A model generated the notes under the pieces. That model searched no databases, was not told the origin of the DNA, and saw nothing but the letters and a program-made list of their open reading frames with translations. 15,411 nt of DNA from an uncultured Eggerthellaceae bacterium (GTDB lineage Bacteria; Actinomycetota; Coriobacteriia; Coriobacteriales; Eggerthellaceae): positions 1 through 15,411 of the forward strand of contig CAKUOV010000050.1 in assembly GCA_934670115.1 (NCBI GenBank). Direction: 5' to 3'. Shown here piece by piece: positions 5,467-12,664 of this stretch (its first letter is position 1; the number at the start of each line of letters is the position of its first letter). Made by a program: the position numbers and the translations under genes.

Positions 5467-7359
5467 ATGGAGGAAAGACCGAAAAGTGGCCTGGAAGCCT
5501 TGATGGCAGCGCTGGGCGGGTCTGGGTTCAACGTCGATGGTTTCGGCGGCTCCCAGAACGCGAAAAGCGCCGAAGATGAAATTGCCGAAGAGGTGGACTC
5601 CGTTTTCTCTGGTAGCAAGGAAGGCAAGGCATCGGGAGGACAGCAGCGCAAAGCCGGCAACGGCGGCGGCGCGGTGCCGAACGTGCATTTTATTGAAAAC
5701 ATGGCCGAGTGGAGCAAGAAACGCCTGGTGATTGCTGCAATTGTTGCTATTTTGGCGCTGGCGGCGGCGTACTGGTGGTTCCATCCGCCTATCAACATCC
5801 ACAGCATTGATACCTGGTTTGTGGTTCTTATCATCGTGGCGTTTCTGTGGGCGTTCATGCGCGTGCGTTCCCGTAATTTCAGCAAGGGAACGAAGAAGAT
5901 CGAGCGCAACCCTGGCAAAGCGAAGGCGCTGAAAGTCGCATCGTTTATTCCGGTTGCGGTGATTGTGGTGTTCTTGCTGGGTTCGGTGATGTCGCTTTCG
6001 CTGTTCCCGGGCAATGCGGAGAAGTATTCCAGCATTCTGACCATTCAAAACGAGGACTTCACGGAAGATATCAAGGAGGTTAACTACTCCGAGATTCCCA
6101 TCATCGACCGCTCCACGGCCGAGCTTTTGGGTAACAAGGAGATGGGCACCATCCCTTCGTACGTGAGCCAGTTCGAGATTGACCCGCTGTACAGCCAGAT
6201 CAACTACAAGGGAACGCCGGTGCGCGTGAGCCCGCTGGGTTATGCCGATCTGTTCAAGTGGCTGTCGAACCGCTCCGAGGGCTTGCCTGCGTACGCGCTG
6301 GTTGACATGACCACGCAGGACGCGCAGATTGTGAGCTTGCCCGAAGGCGAGGGCGTGAAATACTCAACCTCCGAACCGCTGGCGCGCAACATTGACCGCT
6401 ACGTGCAGCTGAAGTACCCGTTCTACATGTTCGATGAGAAGTCGTTCGAGATTGACGAAGACGGTCATCCATGGTGGATTTGCCCTGTTCAGACCCGTAC
6501 GATTGGCCTGTTTGGCGGCACCACCATCGAACGCGTTATCCTGTGCGATGCCGTAACGGGCGAGTGCCAGGACCTTTCGATCGATGAAGTTCCCCAGTGG
6601 GTTGACCGCGCGTATCCGGCTGAGCTGCTTATCCAGCAGTACAACTGGTACGGTTCGCTGAACAACGGCTGGTTCAATTCGTGGTTGGGTCAGTCGGGCG
6701 TTGTGCAAACCACGCCGGGCAACTCTTCGCAGCTGGGCTACAACTACCTGGCAAAAGACGATGACGTGTGGGTGTATACGGGCGTGACTTCGGTGACTTC
6801 CGACAGCTCCATCATCGGTTTCGTGCTTATCAACCAGCGCACGCAAGAGACGCACTTCTACTCGGTGGCGGGCGCAACGGAAACGTCGGCTATGAGTTCG
6901 GCGGAAGGCCAGGTGCAGAACTTGCGCTACACGGCAACCTTCCCCATTTTGATTAATGTGGCGGATCAGCCGACGTACTTCATGGCGCTCAAAGACGGCG
7001 AAGGTTTGGTAAAGAAGTTTGCCATGGTTGACATTAAGAGCTACCAAATTGTTGCTATTGGCGACACAGTGGCTGACTGCCAGGCAAACTACATGACGCT
7101 TTTGGCAACGAACGGCATTGACGTGTCGTCTTCGCAGGAAGTGATTGTGGGCAAGCCGGCAAGCGGAACCATTGCCAAGATGGTGCCGATTGTCATCGAT
7201 GGCAACACGCATTATTACGTCACGCTCGATGGCTCCAAGGCAATGTATGATTTCTCGGTTGCCGCACTTCCGGAAATCATTCTGTTCGAAGCGGGTGATT
7301 CTGTGACGTTTACTTATGCGGAAGGGTCGTCGCCGTTTGTGGTGCAGACTATCGGGTAA
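5467..7359 (+). CDS. Three-span membrane protein with large outside domain, unknown
   Basis: This 630-residue protein starts at ATG 5467 behind GGAAAGGA (5451-5458). Residues 1-80 are polar, Gly/Ser/Glu-rich and probably disordered in the cytoplasm. Membrane segments are seen at about 87-105, 117-131 and 157-180. The basic stretches before the first segment (KKR, 84-86) and between the second and third (132-156, many Arg/Lys) place those parts inside, so residues 181-630 lie outside. The outside domain has no cysteine pair pattern, lipobox, sortase motif or hydrolase signature that I can recognise. It contains two similar-looking stretches, around 278-295 (PAYALVDMTTQDAQIV) and 505-530 (PTYFMALKDG, then AMVDIKSYQIVAIGDT), suggesting an internal PepSY-like or other alpha/beta repeat. 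The gene appears to be a single unit with a palindrome at its promoter. It may sense or scaffold something in the envelope; I do not assign a function. Confidence 0.85.
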   Translation: MEERPKSGLEALMAALGGSGFNVDGFGGSQNAKSAEDEIAEEVDSVFSGSKEGKASGGQQRKAGNGGGAVPNVHFIENMAEWSKKRLVIAAIVAILALAAAYWWFHPPINIHSIDTWFVVLIIVAFLWAFMRVRSRNFSKGTKKIERNPGKAKALKVASFIPVAVIVVFLLGSVMSLSLFPGNAEKYSSILTIQNEDFTEDIKEVNYSEIPIIDRSTAELLGNKEMGTIPSYVSQFEIDPLYSQINYKGTPVRVSPLGYADLFKWLSNRSEGLPAYALVDMTTQDAQIVSLPEGEGVKYSTSEPLARNIDRYVQLKYPFYMFDEKSFEIDEDGHPWWICPVQTRTIGLFGGTTIERVILCDAVTGECQDLSIDEVPQWVDRAYPAELLIQQYNWYGSLNNGWFNSWLGQSGVVQTTPGNSSQLGYNYLAKDDDVWVYTGVTSVTSDSSIIGFVLINQRTQETHFYSVAGATETSAMSSAEGQVQNLRYTATFPILINVADQPTYFMALKDGEGLVKKFAMVDIKSYQIVAIGDTVADCQANYMTLLATNGIDVSSSQEVIVGKPASGTIAKMVPIVIDGNTHYYVTLDGSKAMYDFSVAALPEIILFEAGDSVTFTYAEGSSPFVVQTIG

Positions 7360-7366
7360 ACTGTAG

Positions 7367-7657
7367 CACGGCAGATTTTATGCGCTGCGCATCGCTGGAA
7401 ATCCGGCGGTGCGCTGCGTTGCGTTAAAGAGCGCTGCTCGTGCGGGCGATTTTCGTCGTGCGAACGAGTGGAGGCTTTCGCTTGCTTCTGCATCTAAGCA
7501 GGCGGCGGGCGTGTTGCTTCTGCGTGAACGTGCGGCAGGTGTTTTGCTCCTGCGCAAGCGATACATGGTAGGAATGCGAGAAAGAACGATTTCATGGAAC
7601 AGTATGTCACCGAAAGCGATGTGCGCCGCATTGCGGAATACGCGCGCATTGGTTTGA
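7367..7657 (+). other. Possible relic or small coding frame upstream of gatC
   Basis: A frame stays open from 7367 to a stop at 7655-7657, with a possible GTG start at 7409 and a weak GGAAA at 7397-7401; it would end inside gatC. Its only positive support is the 30-base tandem repeat at 7502-7561, where seven of eight differences fall at third codon positions of this frame, giving AAGVLLLRER then AAGVLLLRKR. It may be a decayed gene, a leader peptide or chance. It matches no family that I know. Confidence 0.2.
7502..7561. repeat. 30-base tandem repeat in the gatC leader
   Basis: Two adjacent copies (7502-7531 and 7532-7561) match at 22 of 30 positions. The core TTGCTYCTGC occurs three times, at 7482, 7514 and 7544, so a degenerate third copy may precede them. 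The surrounding gap (7360-7593) shows no clear terminator for the gene before it and no convincing promoter for gatC. Confidence 0.75.
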
Positions 7658-7905
7658 CGGAAGAGGAAGTGGCCTCTTCGACCGTTGATCTGAACAGCAT
7701 CATTGATACGCTGCAGCCCATCATGCAGTACGATCTGCAGGGCGTTGAGCCCACGTTTCACCCGATTGGAAGCTTGTCGAACGTTATGCGCGAAGACGTG
7801 GAAGGCGAAAGCTTCACGCAGGATGCTGCGCTGTCGAACGCTCCGGCGCGTCAGGACGGCTGCTTTCTGATTCCTTCCATTTTGGGCGAAGGGGGCGATT
7901 GCTAA
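7594..7905 (+). CDS. gatC: Asp/Glu-tRNA amidotransferase subunit C
   Basis: GatC wraps around and stabilises the GatA-GatB complex, which converts misacylated Glu-tRNA(Gln) or Asp-tRNA(Asn) to the correct aminoacyl-tRNA. The 103-residue protein is the usual length and shows the family pattern: an N-terminal helix with DVRRIAEYARIGLTEEE, a middle helix with DLNSIIDTLQPI, GVEPTFHP, then NVMREDV, the LSNAPA motif and a C-terminal FLIPSIL that matches the usual VP-type ending. ATG 7594 follows GAGAAAGAA at 7578-7586. It is the first gene of a gatCAB operon: its TAA stop shares one base with the gatA ATG (TAATG), implying coupled translation. The 5' region contains the 30-base tandem repeat. Confidence 0.95.
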   Translation: MEQYVTESDVRRIAEYARIGLTEEEVASSTVDLNSIIDTLQPIMQYDLQGVEPTFHPIGSLSNVMREDVEGESFTQDAALSNAPARQDGCFLIPSILGEGGDC

Positions 7906-9404
7906 TGACCGATTTCGCTTTGATGGACATCGCCTCGATTCAGGCGGGTCTGCGCGCTAAAGAGTTCACGGCGCGCGAAGTAGCGGAAAACGCTTTGGAG
8001 CGCGTGAACACCGTTGACCAGCAGATTCATGCTTTCTTGGAAACGTGCCCTGACCTGGCATTTGCTGCAGCCGATCGCGTGGATGCTGCAATTGCAGAAG
8101 GCGATTTGTCCCGCGCCGGCCTGCTGGCGGGCGTGCCGGTGGCGTTCAAGGACAACATGAATTTGATTGGCACGCATACCACGTGTGCAAGCCGCATGCT
8201 GGAAAATTACGTTTCGCCGTACACGGCTACGTGTGTTGCGCGCATTATTGACCAGGGCGGCATTCCTCTGGGCAAGCTGAACATGGACGAGTTCGCGTTC
8301 GGTTCTTCCACAGAGACATCCGCGTTCGGTCATACGTGCAACCCGTGGGATCTTGGGCGCGTTCCCGGCGGCTCTTCGGGCGGTTCCGCGGCGGCCGTTG
8401 CTTCTGGTACGTGCACCATGACGCTTGGCTCCGACACGGGTGGATCTATCCGTCAGCCGGGCAGTTTCTGCGGCGTGGTGGCGGTCAAACCCACGTACGG
8501 CATGGTTTCTCGCTACGGCGTGGTGGCGTTCGGTAGCTCGCTTGACCAGGTAGGCCCGCTTACCCGTACCGTGCGCGACGCTGCGTTGAGTCTGAATGCC
8601 CTGGTGGGACGTGATGTTTTGGATTGCACGAGCCAAGCGGTGGAAACCGATTTCACGGCTGTGCTTGACCAAGACGTTGCCGGCATGAAGATTGGCGTGG
8701 TGCCTGAGTTCATGGAAGCCGCTGGTCTTTCGGCCGAAGTTAAAGAGAAAGTCCAGGAAGCGCTTGGCAAACTTGAGCAGGCGGGCGCGCAGTTGGTTGA
8801 GATTACGCTGCCGAACGTGCATGCCGCGATTTCCGCGTACTACGTGATTGCCCCGTGCGAGGCCTTCAGCAACTTGGCGCGCTTCGATTCCGTGCGTTAC
8901 GGTTACTGCGATCCGGGCCATCACGATTTGGGCGGCCAGTACGAAGCAAGTCGTTCTGTGGGCTTTGGCGCCGAGGCGCGTCGCCGCATTATGCTGGGAA
9001 GCTACCTGCTTTCCTCGGGCGTATACGATAAGTATTACTACCCCGCGCAGCAGGTGCGCACGCTTATCACGCAGGATTACCAGAAGGCGTTTGAGCAGGT
9101 CGATTGCATTGTTGCGCCGGCAGCCCCCAGCACGGCGTTCAAGTTCGGCGAGATTTCCGATCCAACGACCATGTATCTTTCCGATATGTATACCATCTCT
9201 ATCAACATTGCGGGCAATGGCGGTATGAACATGCCCATTGGCTTGGGTGCGCAATCCCAGCTGCCCGTGGGCGCGCAGATTATCGCGCCGGCTTTTAAGG
9301 ACGAGAACATGATTCGCGTTGCCGCCGCGCTTGAGCGCATGTACGGAAGCGCTCCGGTGGCGCCTGCCTTTGCCGACGGTTCCCTGAAAGGGGGTGCATG
9401 CTAA
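7905..9404 (+). CDS. gatA: Asp/Glu-tRNA amidotransferase subunit A (glutaminase)
   Basis: GatA hydrolyses glutamine and sends ammonia through a tunnel to GatB. The 499-residue protein is an amidase-signature enzyme with a complete Ser-cisSer-Lys triad: K82 in VAFKDN, cis-Ser S157 in VPGGSSGGSAAA, and nucleophile S181 in GSDTGGSIRQPG. The spacings 75 and 24 are those of the family. KLNMDEFAFGSSTE and YGMVSRYGVVAFGSSLDQVGP are also typical of GatA proper and not of other amidases. The start is ATG 7905, overlapping the gatC stop by one base, with GAAGGGGG at 7889-7895 as ribosome site; a TTG two codons upstream is less likely. The stop is directly followed by the gatB ATG. Confidence 0.97.
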   Translation: MTDFALMDIASIQAGLRAKEFTAREVAENALERVNTVDQQIHAFLETCPDLAFAAADRVDAAIAEGDLSRAGLLAGVPVAFKDNMNLIGTHTTCASRMLENYVSPYTATCVARIIDQGGIPLGKLNMDEFAFGSSTETSAFGHTCNPWDLGRVPGGSSGGSAAAVASGTCTMTLGSDTGGSIRQPGSFCGVVAVKPTYGMVSRYGVVAFGSSLDQVGPLTRTVRDAALSLNALVGRDVLDCTSQAVETDFTAVLDQDVAGMKIGVVPEFMEAAGLSAEVKEKVQEALGKLEQAGAQLVEITLPNVHAAISAYYVIAPCEAFSNLARFDSVRYGYCDPGHHDLGGQYEASRSVGFGAEARRRIMLGSYLLSSGVYDKYYYPAQQVRTLITQDYQKAFEQVDCIVAPAAPSTAFKFGEISDPTTMYLSDMYTISINIAGNGGMNMPIGLGAQSQLPVGAQIIAPAFKDENMIRVAAALERMYGSAPVAPAFADGSLKGGAC

Positions 9405-10982
9405 ATGAAGAAGCTCGAAGAAGTCCTGCAGGACTGGGAAGCCGTTATTGGCCTGGAAATTCATGCAGAGCTGACTACGCTTACCACCAAGATGTTCTGC
9501 GGTTGCAAGCTGGAGTTTGGCGCCGAGCCGAACACGCACACGTGCCCCGTTTGCCTGGGCTTGCCGGGCGCTTTGCCTGTGCCGAACAAGGCCGCTATTG
9601 AGAGCATTGTTCTGGCTGGCCTGGCCACGAACTGCGATATTGAGAAGCATTCCATGTTCTATCGCAAGAACTACATGTATCCCGATATGGCGAAAAACTT
9701 CCAAACAACGCAGGGTCCCGTGGCCTTCTGCATGCGCGGCCACTTGGATTTGGCAGTGGACGGCCCTGCTGTAAAAGAGCGCGCTGACCTGGCAGGACTT
9801 GCCGTGGGCGAGTCGCGCGGGAACATCACGAAGACCGAAGACGGTTACGTGGCGCACGTGGGCATTACGCGTATTCATATGGAAGAAGACGCGGGCAAGA
9901 TGGTCCACATTGGCGGCGGCGAAGGTCGCATTGCCGGCGCAACGCATTCCCTGGTTGATTACAACCGTGCGGGTACGCCGCTTATCGAGCTGGTAACCGA
10001 GCCCGAGCTGCGCACGCCGGAAGAAGCGCGTCTGTTCATGCAGAAGCTGCGTCAGATTTACCTTGCGCTGGGTATTTCCGACTGCTCCATGGAAGAGGGC
10101 AGCATGCGCTGCGACGGCAACGTTTCGCTGCGCCGCCGCGGGGCAACGGAATTCGGCACGAAGACCGAGCTGAAGAACATGAACAGCTTCAAGAATTTGC
10201 ACGATGGTCTGGCATACGAGATTTGCCGTCAGGCGCAGGTGCTTGAAGAGGGCGGCTTCATTCGTCAGGAAACGCGTCACTGGGATCCGTCGGCAAAGCG
10301 CACGATTGTCATGCGCGTGAAGGAAACGGCCGATGACTATCGTCTGTTCCCCGAACCCGACTTGGCACCGTACGATTTGACGGACGAATGGATCAATGCG
10401 GTTCGCGCGAAACTTCCCGAATTGCCTGATCAGAAGGTTGCGCGTTTCCAGGAAAGCTTTGGGCTTTCGGCGTACGATGCGCGCACCATGGTGGAGAATG
10501 CGGCGCTGGCTGCACTGTTTGAGCAGACCATGACCTGCGCGGGCGAGCGTGCGCAGGCGCTGGCGAAGCCGGTTGTGAACATGCTCACGAACGAGGCGGC
10601 GGCGTACATGAACGCTCACGCGGAGTTCGACATTGAGCAAAGCCCGCTTACGCCGCAGCGTCTGACTAGCCTGGTTGAAGCCGTGGTGGCCGACGAGATT
10701 TCCTCGAAGCAGGGCAAAGAGGTGCTGGTGGCTATCATTGAGGAAGACAAGGATCCTGCCGCCATTATTGACGAGCGCGGCATGAAGCAGGTCTCCGATA
10801 CGGGCGCGCTGGAGGCTGTGGTTGATGCCGTTATCGCTGAAAACCCTGGTCAGGTTGAGAAATATAAGAGCGGCAACACAAAGGTTATCGGCTTTTTTGT
10901 GGGTCAATGCATGAAGCAGATGAAGGGCCAAGGCAACCCGAAGCTGCTCAATGAGCTTCTTGCGAAGAAACTTTCTGAATAA
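9405..10982 (+). CDS. gatB: Asp/Glu-tRNA amidotransferase subunit B
   Basis: GatB binds the misacylated tRNA, activates the side-chain carboxylate with ATP and transfers ammonia from GatA. The 525-residue protein has VIGLEIHAEL (14-23), a CxC...CxxC set at C32, C34, C47 and C50 that would bind zinc as in many bacterial GatB, CPVCLGLPGALPVPN (47-61), RKNYMYPDMAKNFQ, HMEEDAGK, SMRCDGNVSLR, TKTELKNMNSFKN and KETADDYRLFPEPDL. The C-terminal 150 or so residues form the helical and YqeY-like tail that contacts the tRNA. It is somewhat longer than the usual 475-500; the extra residues seem spread over loops, for example around AVDGPAVKERADLAG. The ATG abuts the gatA stop with no gap, with AAAGGGGG at 9387-9394. 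The operon closes with a terminator at 10995. Confidence 0.97.
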   Translation: MKKLEEVLQDWEAVIGLEIHAELTTLTTKMFCGCKLEFGAEPNTHTCPVCLGLPGALPVPNKAAIESIVLAGLATNCDIEKHSMFYRKNYMYPDMAKNFQTTQGPVAFCMRGHLDLAVDGPAVKERADLAGLAVGESRGNITKTEDGYVAHVGITRIHMEEDAGKMVHIGGGEGRIAGATHSLVDYNRAGTPLIELVTEPELRTPEEARLFMQKLRQIYLALGISDCSMEEGSMRCDGNVSLRRRGATEFGTKTELKNMNSFKNLHDGLAYEICRQAQVLEEGGFIRQETRHWDPSAKRTIVMRVKETADDYRLFPEPDLAPYDLTDEWINAVRAKLPELPDQKVARFQESFGLSAYDARTMVENAALAALFEQTMTCAGERAQALAKPVVNMLTNEAAAYMNAHAEFDIEQSPLTPQRLTSLVEAVVADEISSKQGKEVLVAIIEEDKDPAAIIDERGMKQVSDTGALEAVVDAVIAENPGQVEKYKSGNTKVIGFFVGQCMKQMKGQGNPKLLNELLAKKLSE

Positions 10983-10994
10983 CGGTGTTTTATG

Positions 10995-11032
10995 GGGGCG
11001 CCTGCGTTGTCGGGCGCCTTCTTTGTTTTTTC
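10995..11032 (+). terminator. Intrinsic terminator of gatCAB
   Basis: GGCGCCTG (10997-11004) pairs with CGGGCGCC (11011-11018; one GU pair) around CGTTGT, extended by GU pairs at the base. CTTTGTTTTTTC follows. It lies 12 bases after the gatB stop and separates the amidotransferase operon from larB. Confidence 0.88.
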
Positions 11033-11051
11033 TGGCGCAAGGCGTTGGGAA

Positions 11052-11153
11052 GCGTCAAAGGAGCGCAAAGGGAGTGAGCGGCAGGGCGCGGCATGAGCGG
11101 CGGTTGCTTCGATGCATTGGGCGCCAAGGAGTGCCGGGCGGGCGTCAAGGGGG
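11052..11153 (+). other. Purine-rich repeated motif upstream of larB
   Basis: Four related motifs, each with a Shine-Dalgarno-like core, occur at 11052 (GCGTCAAAGGAG), 11063 (GCGCAAAGGGAGTG), 11121 (GCGCCAAGGAGTG) and 11142 (GCGTCAAGGGGG). Only the last is placed to serve larB. TGAGCGGC also occurs twice, at 11075 and 11094. No convincing promoter was found in this 175-base gap, although the terminator before it implies there should be one. Confidence 0.4.
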
Positions 11154-11157
11154 TAGC

Positions 11158-11865
11158 ATGGACGCGGATAAAGGCTTTATCGATTTGGGATTCGCGAAAC
11201 CCGATACCGATCGCGTGCGTCGTCAGGGTGTGGGCGAAGTTGTGTATGGTGCTGGCAAAACAGCGCAACAAATTGGCGCGATTTGCCAAGAGCTTTTGCA
11301 AAACGGGCAGCCGCGCGTTTTGGTCACGCGGGTCGATGACGAGAAGATGCATGCCCTTGAGTTGATGTTTGAACAGGGGCTTTGCCAAGTGTATCCCCAG
11401 GCGCATCTGTTTTTAGTGGGACAAATGCCGCCTTCGAAAAGCCGCGTGGGAAAAGTAGCCGTTGTTGCGGCGGGAACAAGTGATGTTCCCGTGGCGGAAG
11501 AAGCGGCGCTTACGGCGCAGTTCATGGGTGCGAACGTAGAGCGCGTCTACGATGTGGGCGTTGCGGGGTTGCATCGCCTGATTGCGTGTGAGTCCCAGTT
11601 TGCGGACGCGAACGCCCTGGTGGCGGTGGCGGGCATGGAAGGCGCACTGCCGTCGGTGGTTGCGGGTATGGTGTCGTGTCCGGTTATTGCGGTGCCCACA
11701 TCGGTGGGATACGGCGCGTCGTTCGGCGGTATTGCCGCGCTTTTGGGCATGCTCAACAGCTGTGCAAGCGGCGTTTCGGTGGTAAACATCGATAACGGCT
11801 TTGGCGCGGGATACCAGGCGGCGCTCATCAATGCGCAGAGCGTGCCGCGCACCGGGCGGGAATAA
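11158..11865 (+). CDS. larB: LarB, nickel-pincer cofactor synthase
   Basis: LarB carboxylates the pyridinium ring of nicotinic acid adenine dinucleotide and releases AMP, giving pyridinium-3,5-biscarboxylate mononucleotide, the first step to the nickel-pincer nucleotide used by lactate racemase and its relatives. The 235-residue protein resembles PurE-type AIR carboxylase in its C-terminal half: AAGTSDVPVAEEA (104-116), VYDVGVAGLHRL (130-141), VAGMEGALPSVVAG (157-170) and PTSVGYGASFGG (180-191). FIDLGFAKPDTDRVRRQG (7-24) and YGAGKT mark it as LarB and not PurE. C202 in NSCASG probably is the reported catalytic cysteine; an alignment would settle that. ATG 11158 follows AAGGGGG; the frame continues upstream but only into non-conserved sequence. 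larC, larE and larA are not in the window. Confidence 0.92.
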   Translation: MDADKGFIDLGFAKPDTDRVRRQGVGEVVYGAGKTAQQIGAICQELLQNGQPRVLVTRVDDEKMHALELMFEQGLCQVYPQAHLFLVGQMPPSKSRVGKVAVVAAGTSDVPVAEEAALTAQFMGANVERVYDVGVAGLHRLIACESQFADANALVAVAGMEGALPSVVAGMVSCPVIAVPTSVGYGASFGGIAALLGMLNSCASGVSVVNIDNGFGAGYQAALINAQSVPRTGRE

Positions 11866-12554
11866 TGAAGGGGGTCGCTTTGAACAATGCGATGAACAAG
11901 GGCGATGCGATGAACAAGAACGATGCGATGAGCTCGAACGGTGCAACGAACTTGCACGATGCAATGAGTTTGGATGATGCAATAACGAATGCCGCTGCTG
12001 TTCTGCGCGCCGGGGGCGCTGCCGTTTTCCCGACTGATACCGTGTACGGTTTGGGCGTGGCTGTGGGGTCGTGTGCAAGCCCGCAGCAGTTGTTCGCCAT
12101 CAAGCGTCGCGACGAAGGCAAGCCCGTTGCGTGGCTGGTGGGGGGCGTGCATGATCTGGACGCGTACGGCAAGGACGTCCCCGCATGGGCACGTACCGCG
12201 GCCAAGAAGCATTGGCCGGGCGCGCTGACGCTCATCGTTTGCGCAAGCGGTGCCGTGCCTGCGGCGTTCCAATCGGCGCAAGGAACCATTGGGCTGCGCA
12301 TGCCGAATTCGGATATCGCGCTATCTCTTATCCGCGCGGTAGGCACGCCGCTGGCAACAACGTCGGCGAACATTTCAGGCGCACCGGCCCCTTCTCGTGA
12401 TGCTCAACTTGACCCTGAACTGCTAAAACAGGCAAATGCTGTAGTGCGCGGAATCGATTGCGTTGGCGGCGAAGGCGTTGCTTCCACGGTGGTGGATTGC
12501 ACGGGCGAGCACCCCGTGGTGCTGCGCCAGGGAAGCATTACGATAACAGAATAG
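11865..12554 (+). CDS. tsaC: Threonylcarbamoyl-AMP synthase, repeat-extended N-terminus
   Basis: Makes L-threonylcarbamoyladenylate from threonine, bicarbonate and ATP for the t6A37 modification of ANN-decoding tRNAs. The YrdC domain occupies about residues 36-225: AVLRAGG, FPTDTVYGLG (55-64), IKRRDEGKP (79-87), HWPGALTLI (116-124), IGLRMPN (142-148) and TTSANISG (165-172). It is the short form without a C-terminal Sua5 domain. The N-terminus is odd: residues 8-42 are six hexapeptide repeats (consensus DAMNKN) encoded by an 18-base tandem array, lying before the conserved fold. ATG 11865 overlaps the larB stop as TAATG, which supports translational coupling, but in-frame ATGs within the repeats (11892, 11910, 11928, 11964) are alternative starts; the last would give a normal-length protein. 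Other YrdC-family roles, such as YciO, are less likely but not excluded. Confidence 0.85.
   Translation: MKGVALNNAMNKGDAMNKNDAMSSNGATNLHDAMSLDDAITNAAAVLRAGGAAVFPTDTVYGLGVAVGSCASPQQLFAIKRRDEGKPVAWLVGGVHDLDAYGKDVPAWARTAAKKHWPGALTLIVCASGAVPAAFQSAQGTIGLRMPNSDIALSLIRAVGTPLATTSANISGAPAPSRDAQLDPELLKQANAVVRGIDCVGGEGVASTVVDCTGEHPVVLRQGSITITE
11886..11993. repeat. Six-copy 18-base tandem array inside tsaC
   Basis: Copies start at 11886, 11904, 11922, 11940, 11958 and 11976. The consensus is about GATGCRATGAACAAGRAC. The first two copies match at 15 of 18 positions and later copies diverge, which suggests recent growth at the 5' end. The period is a whole number of codons, so copy-number change alters protein length without breaking the frame. 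Confidence 0.9.
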
Positions 12555-12664
12555 CGCGCAGGGTAGACCATGCGCTATGATGCGCGTTGAGCAGGATTTG
12601 CTTGAAACGTTACAGGAATGAATTTCGGTTCGCAAGAATCGATGATGAAGCGAAAAGAGGCGTT
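12555..12664. other. tsaC-hydrolase intergenic region, 110 bases
   Basis: A weak hairpin is possible between CGCGCA (12555-12560) and TGCGCG (12581-12586) without a T-tract. TATGAT at 12576-12581, flanked by GCGC on both sides, could be a -10 box, but no -35 is evident 16-18 bases upstream. It remains open whether the downstream genes use their own promoter or read through from larB-tsaC. Confidence 0.35.

Noticed and set aside
7902..10931. A 1009-residue open frame on the minus strand across gatA and gatB
   Set aside because: It lies exactly opposite two certain genes, is Arg/His/Ala-rich like an antisense shadow, and has no ribosome site or recognisable domain.
10951..11157. N-terminal extension of LarB into gatB
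   Set aside because: It crosses the gatB terminator and reads as unconserved basic sequence; ATG 11158 has a ribosome site and gives normal LarB length.
11093..11365. 90-residue frame overlapping the larB start
   Set aside because: Different frame from larB, no family resemblance, and most of it lies within larB.
12587..12664. TTG-initiated extension of the hydrolase
   Set aside because: No ribosome site, unconserved residues, and ATG 12665 follows AAAAGAGG.
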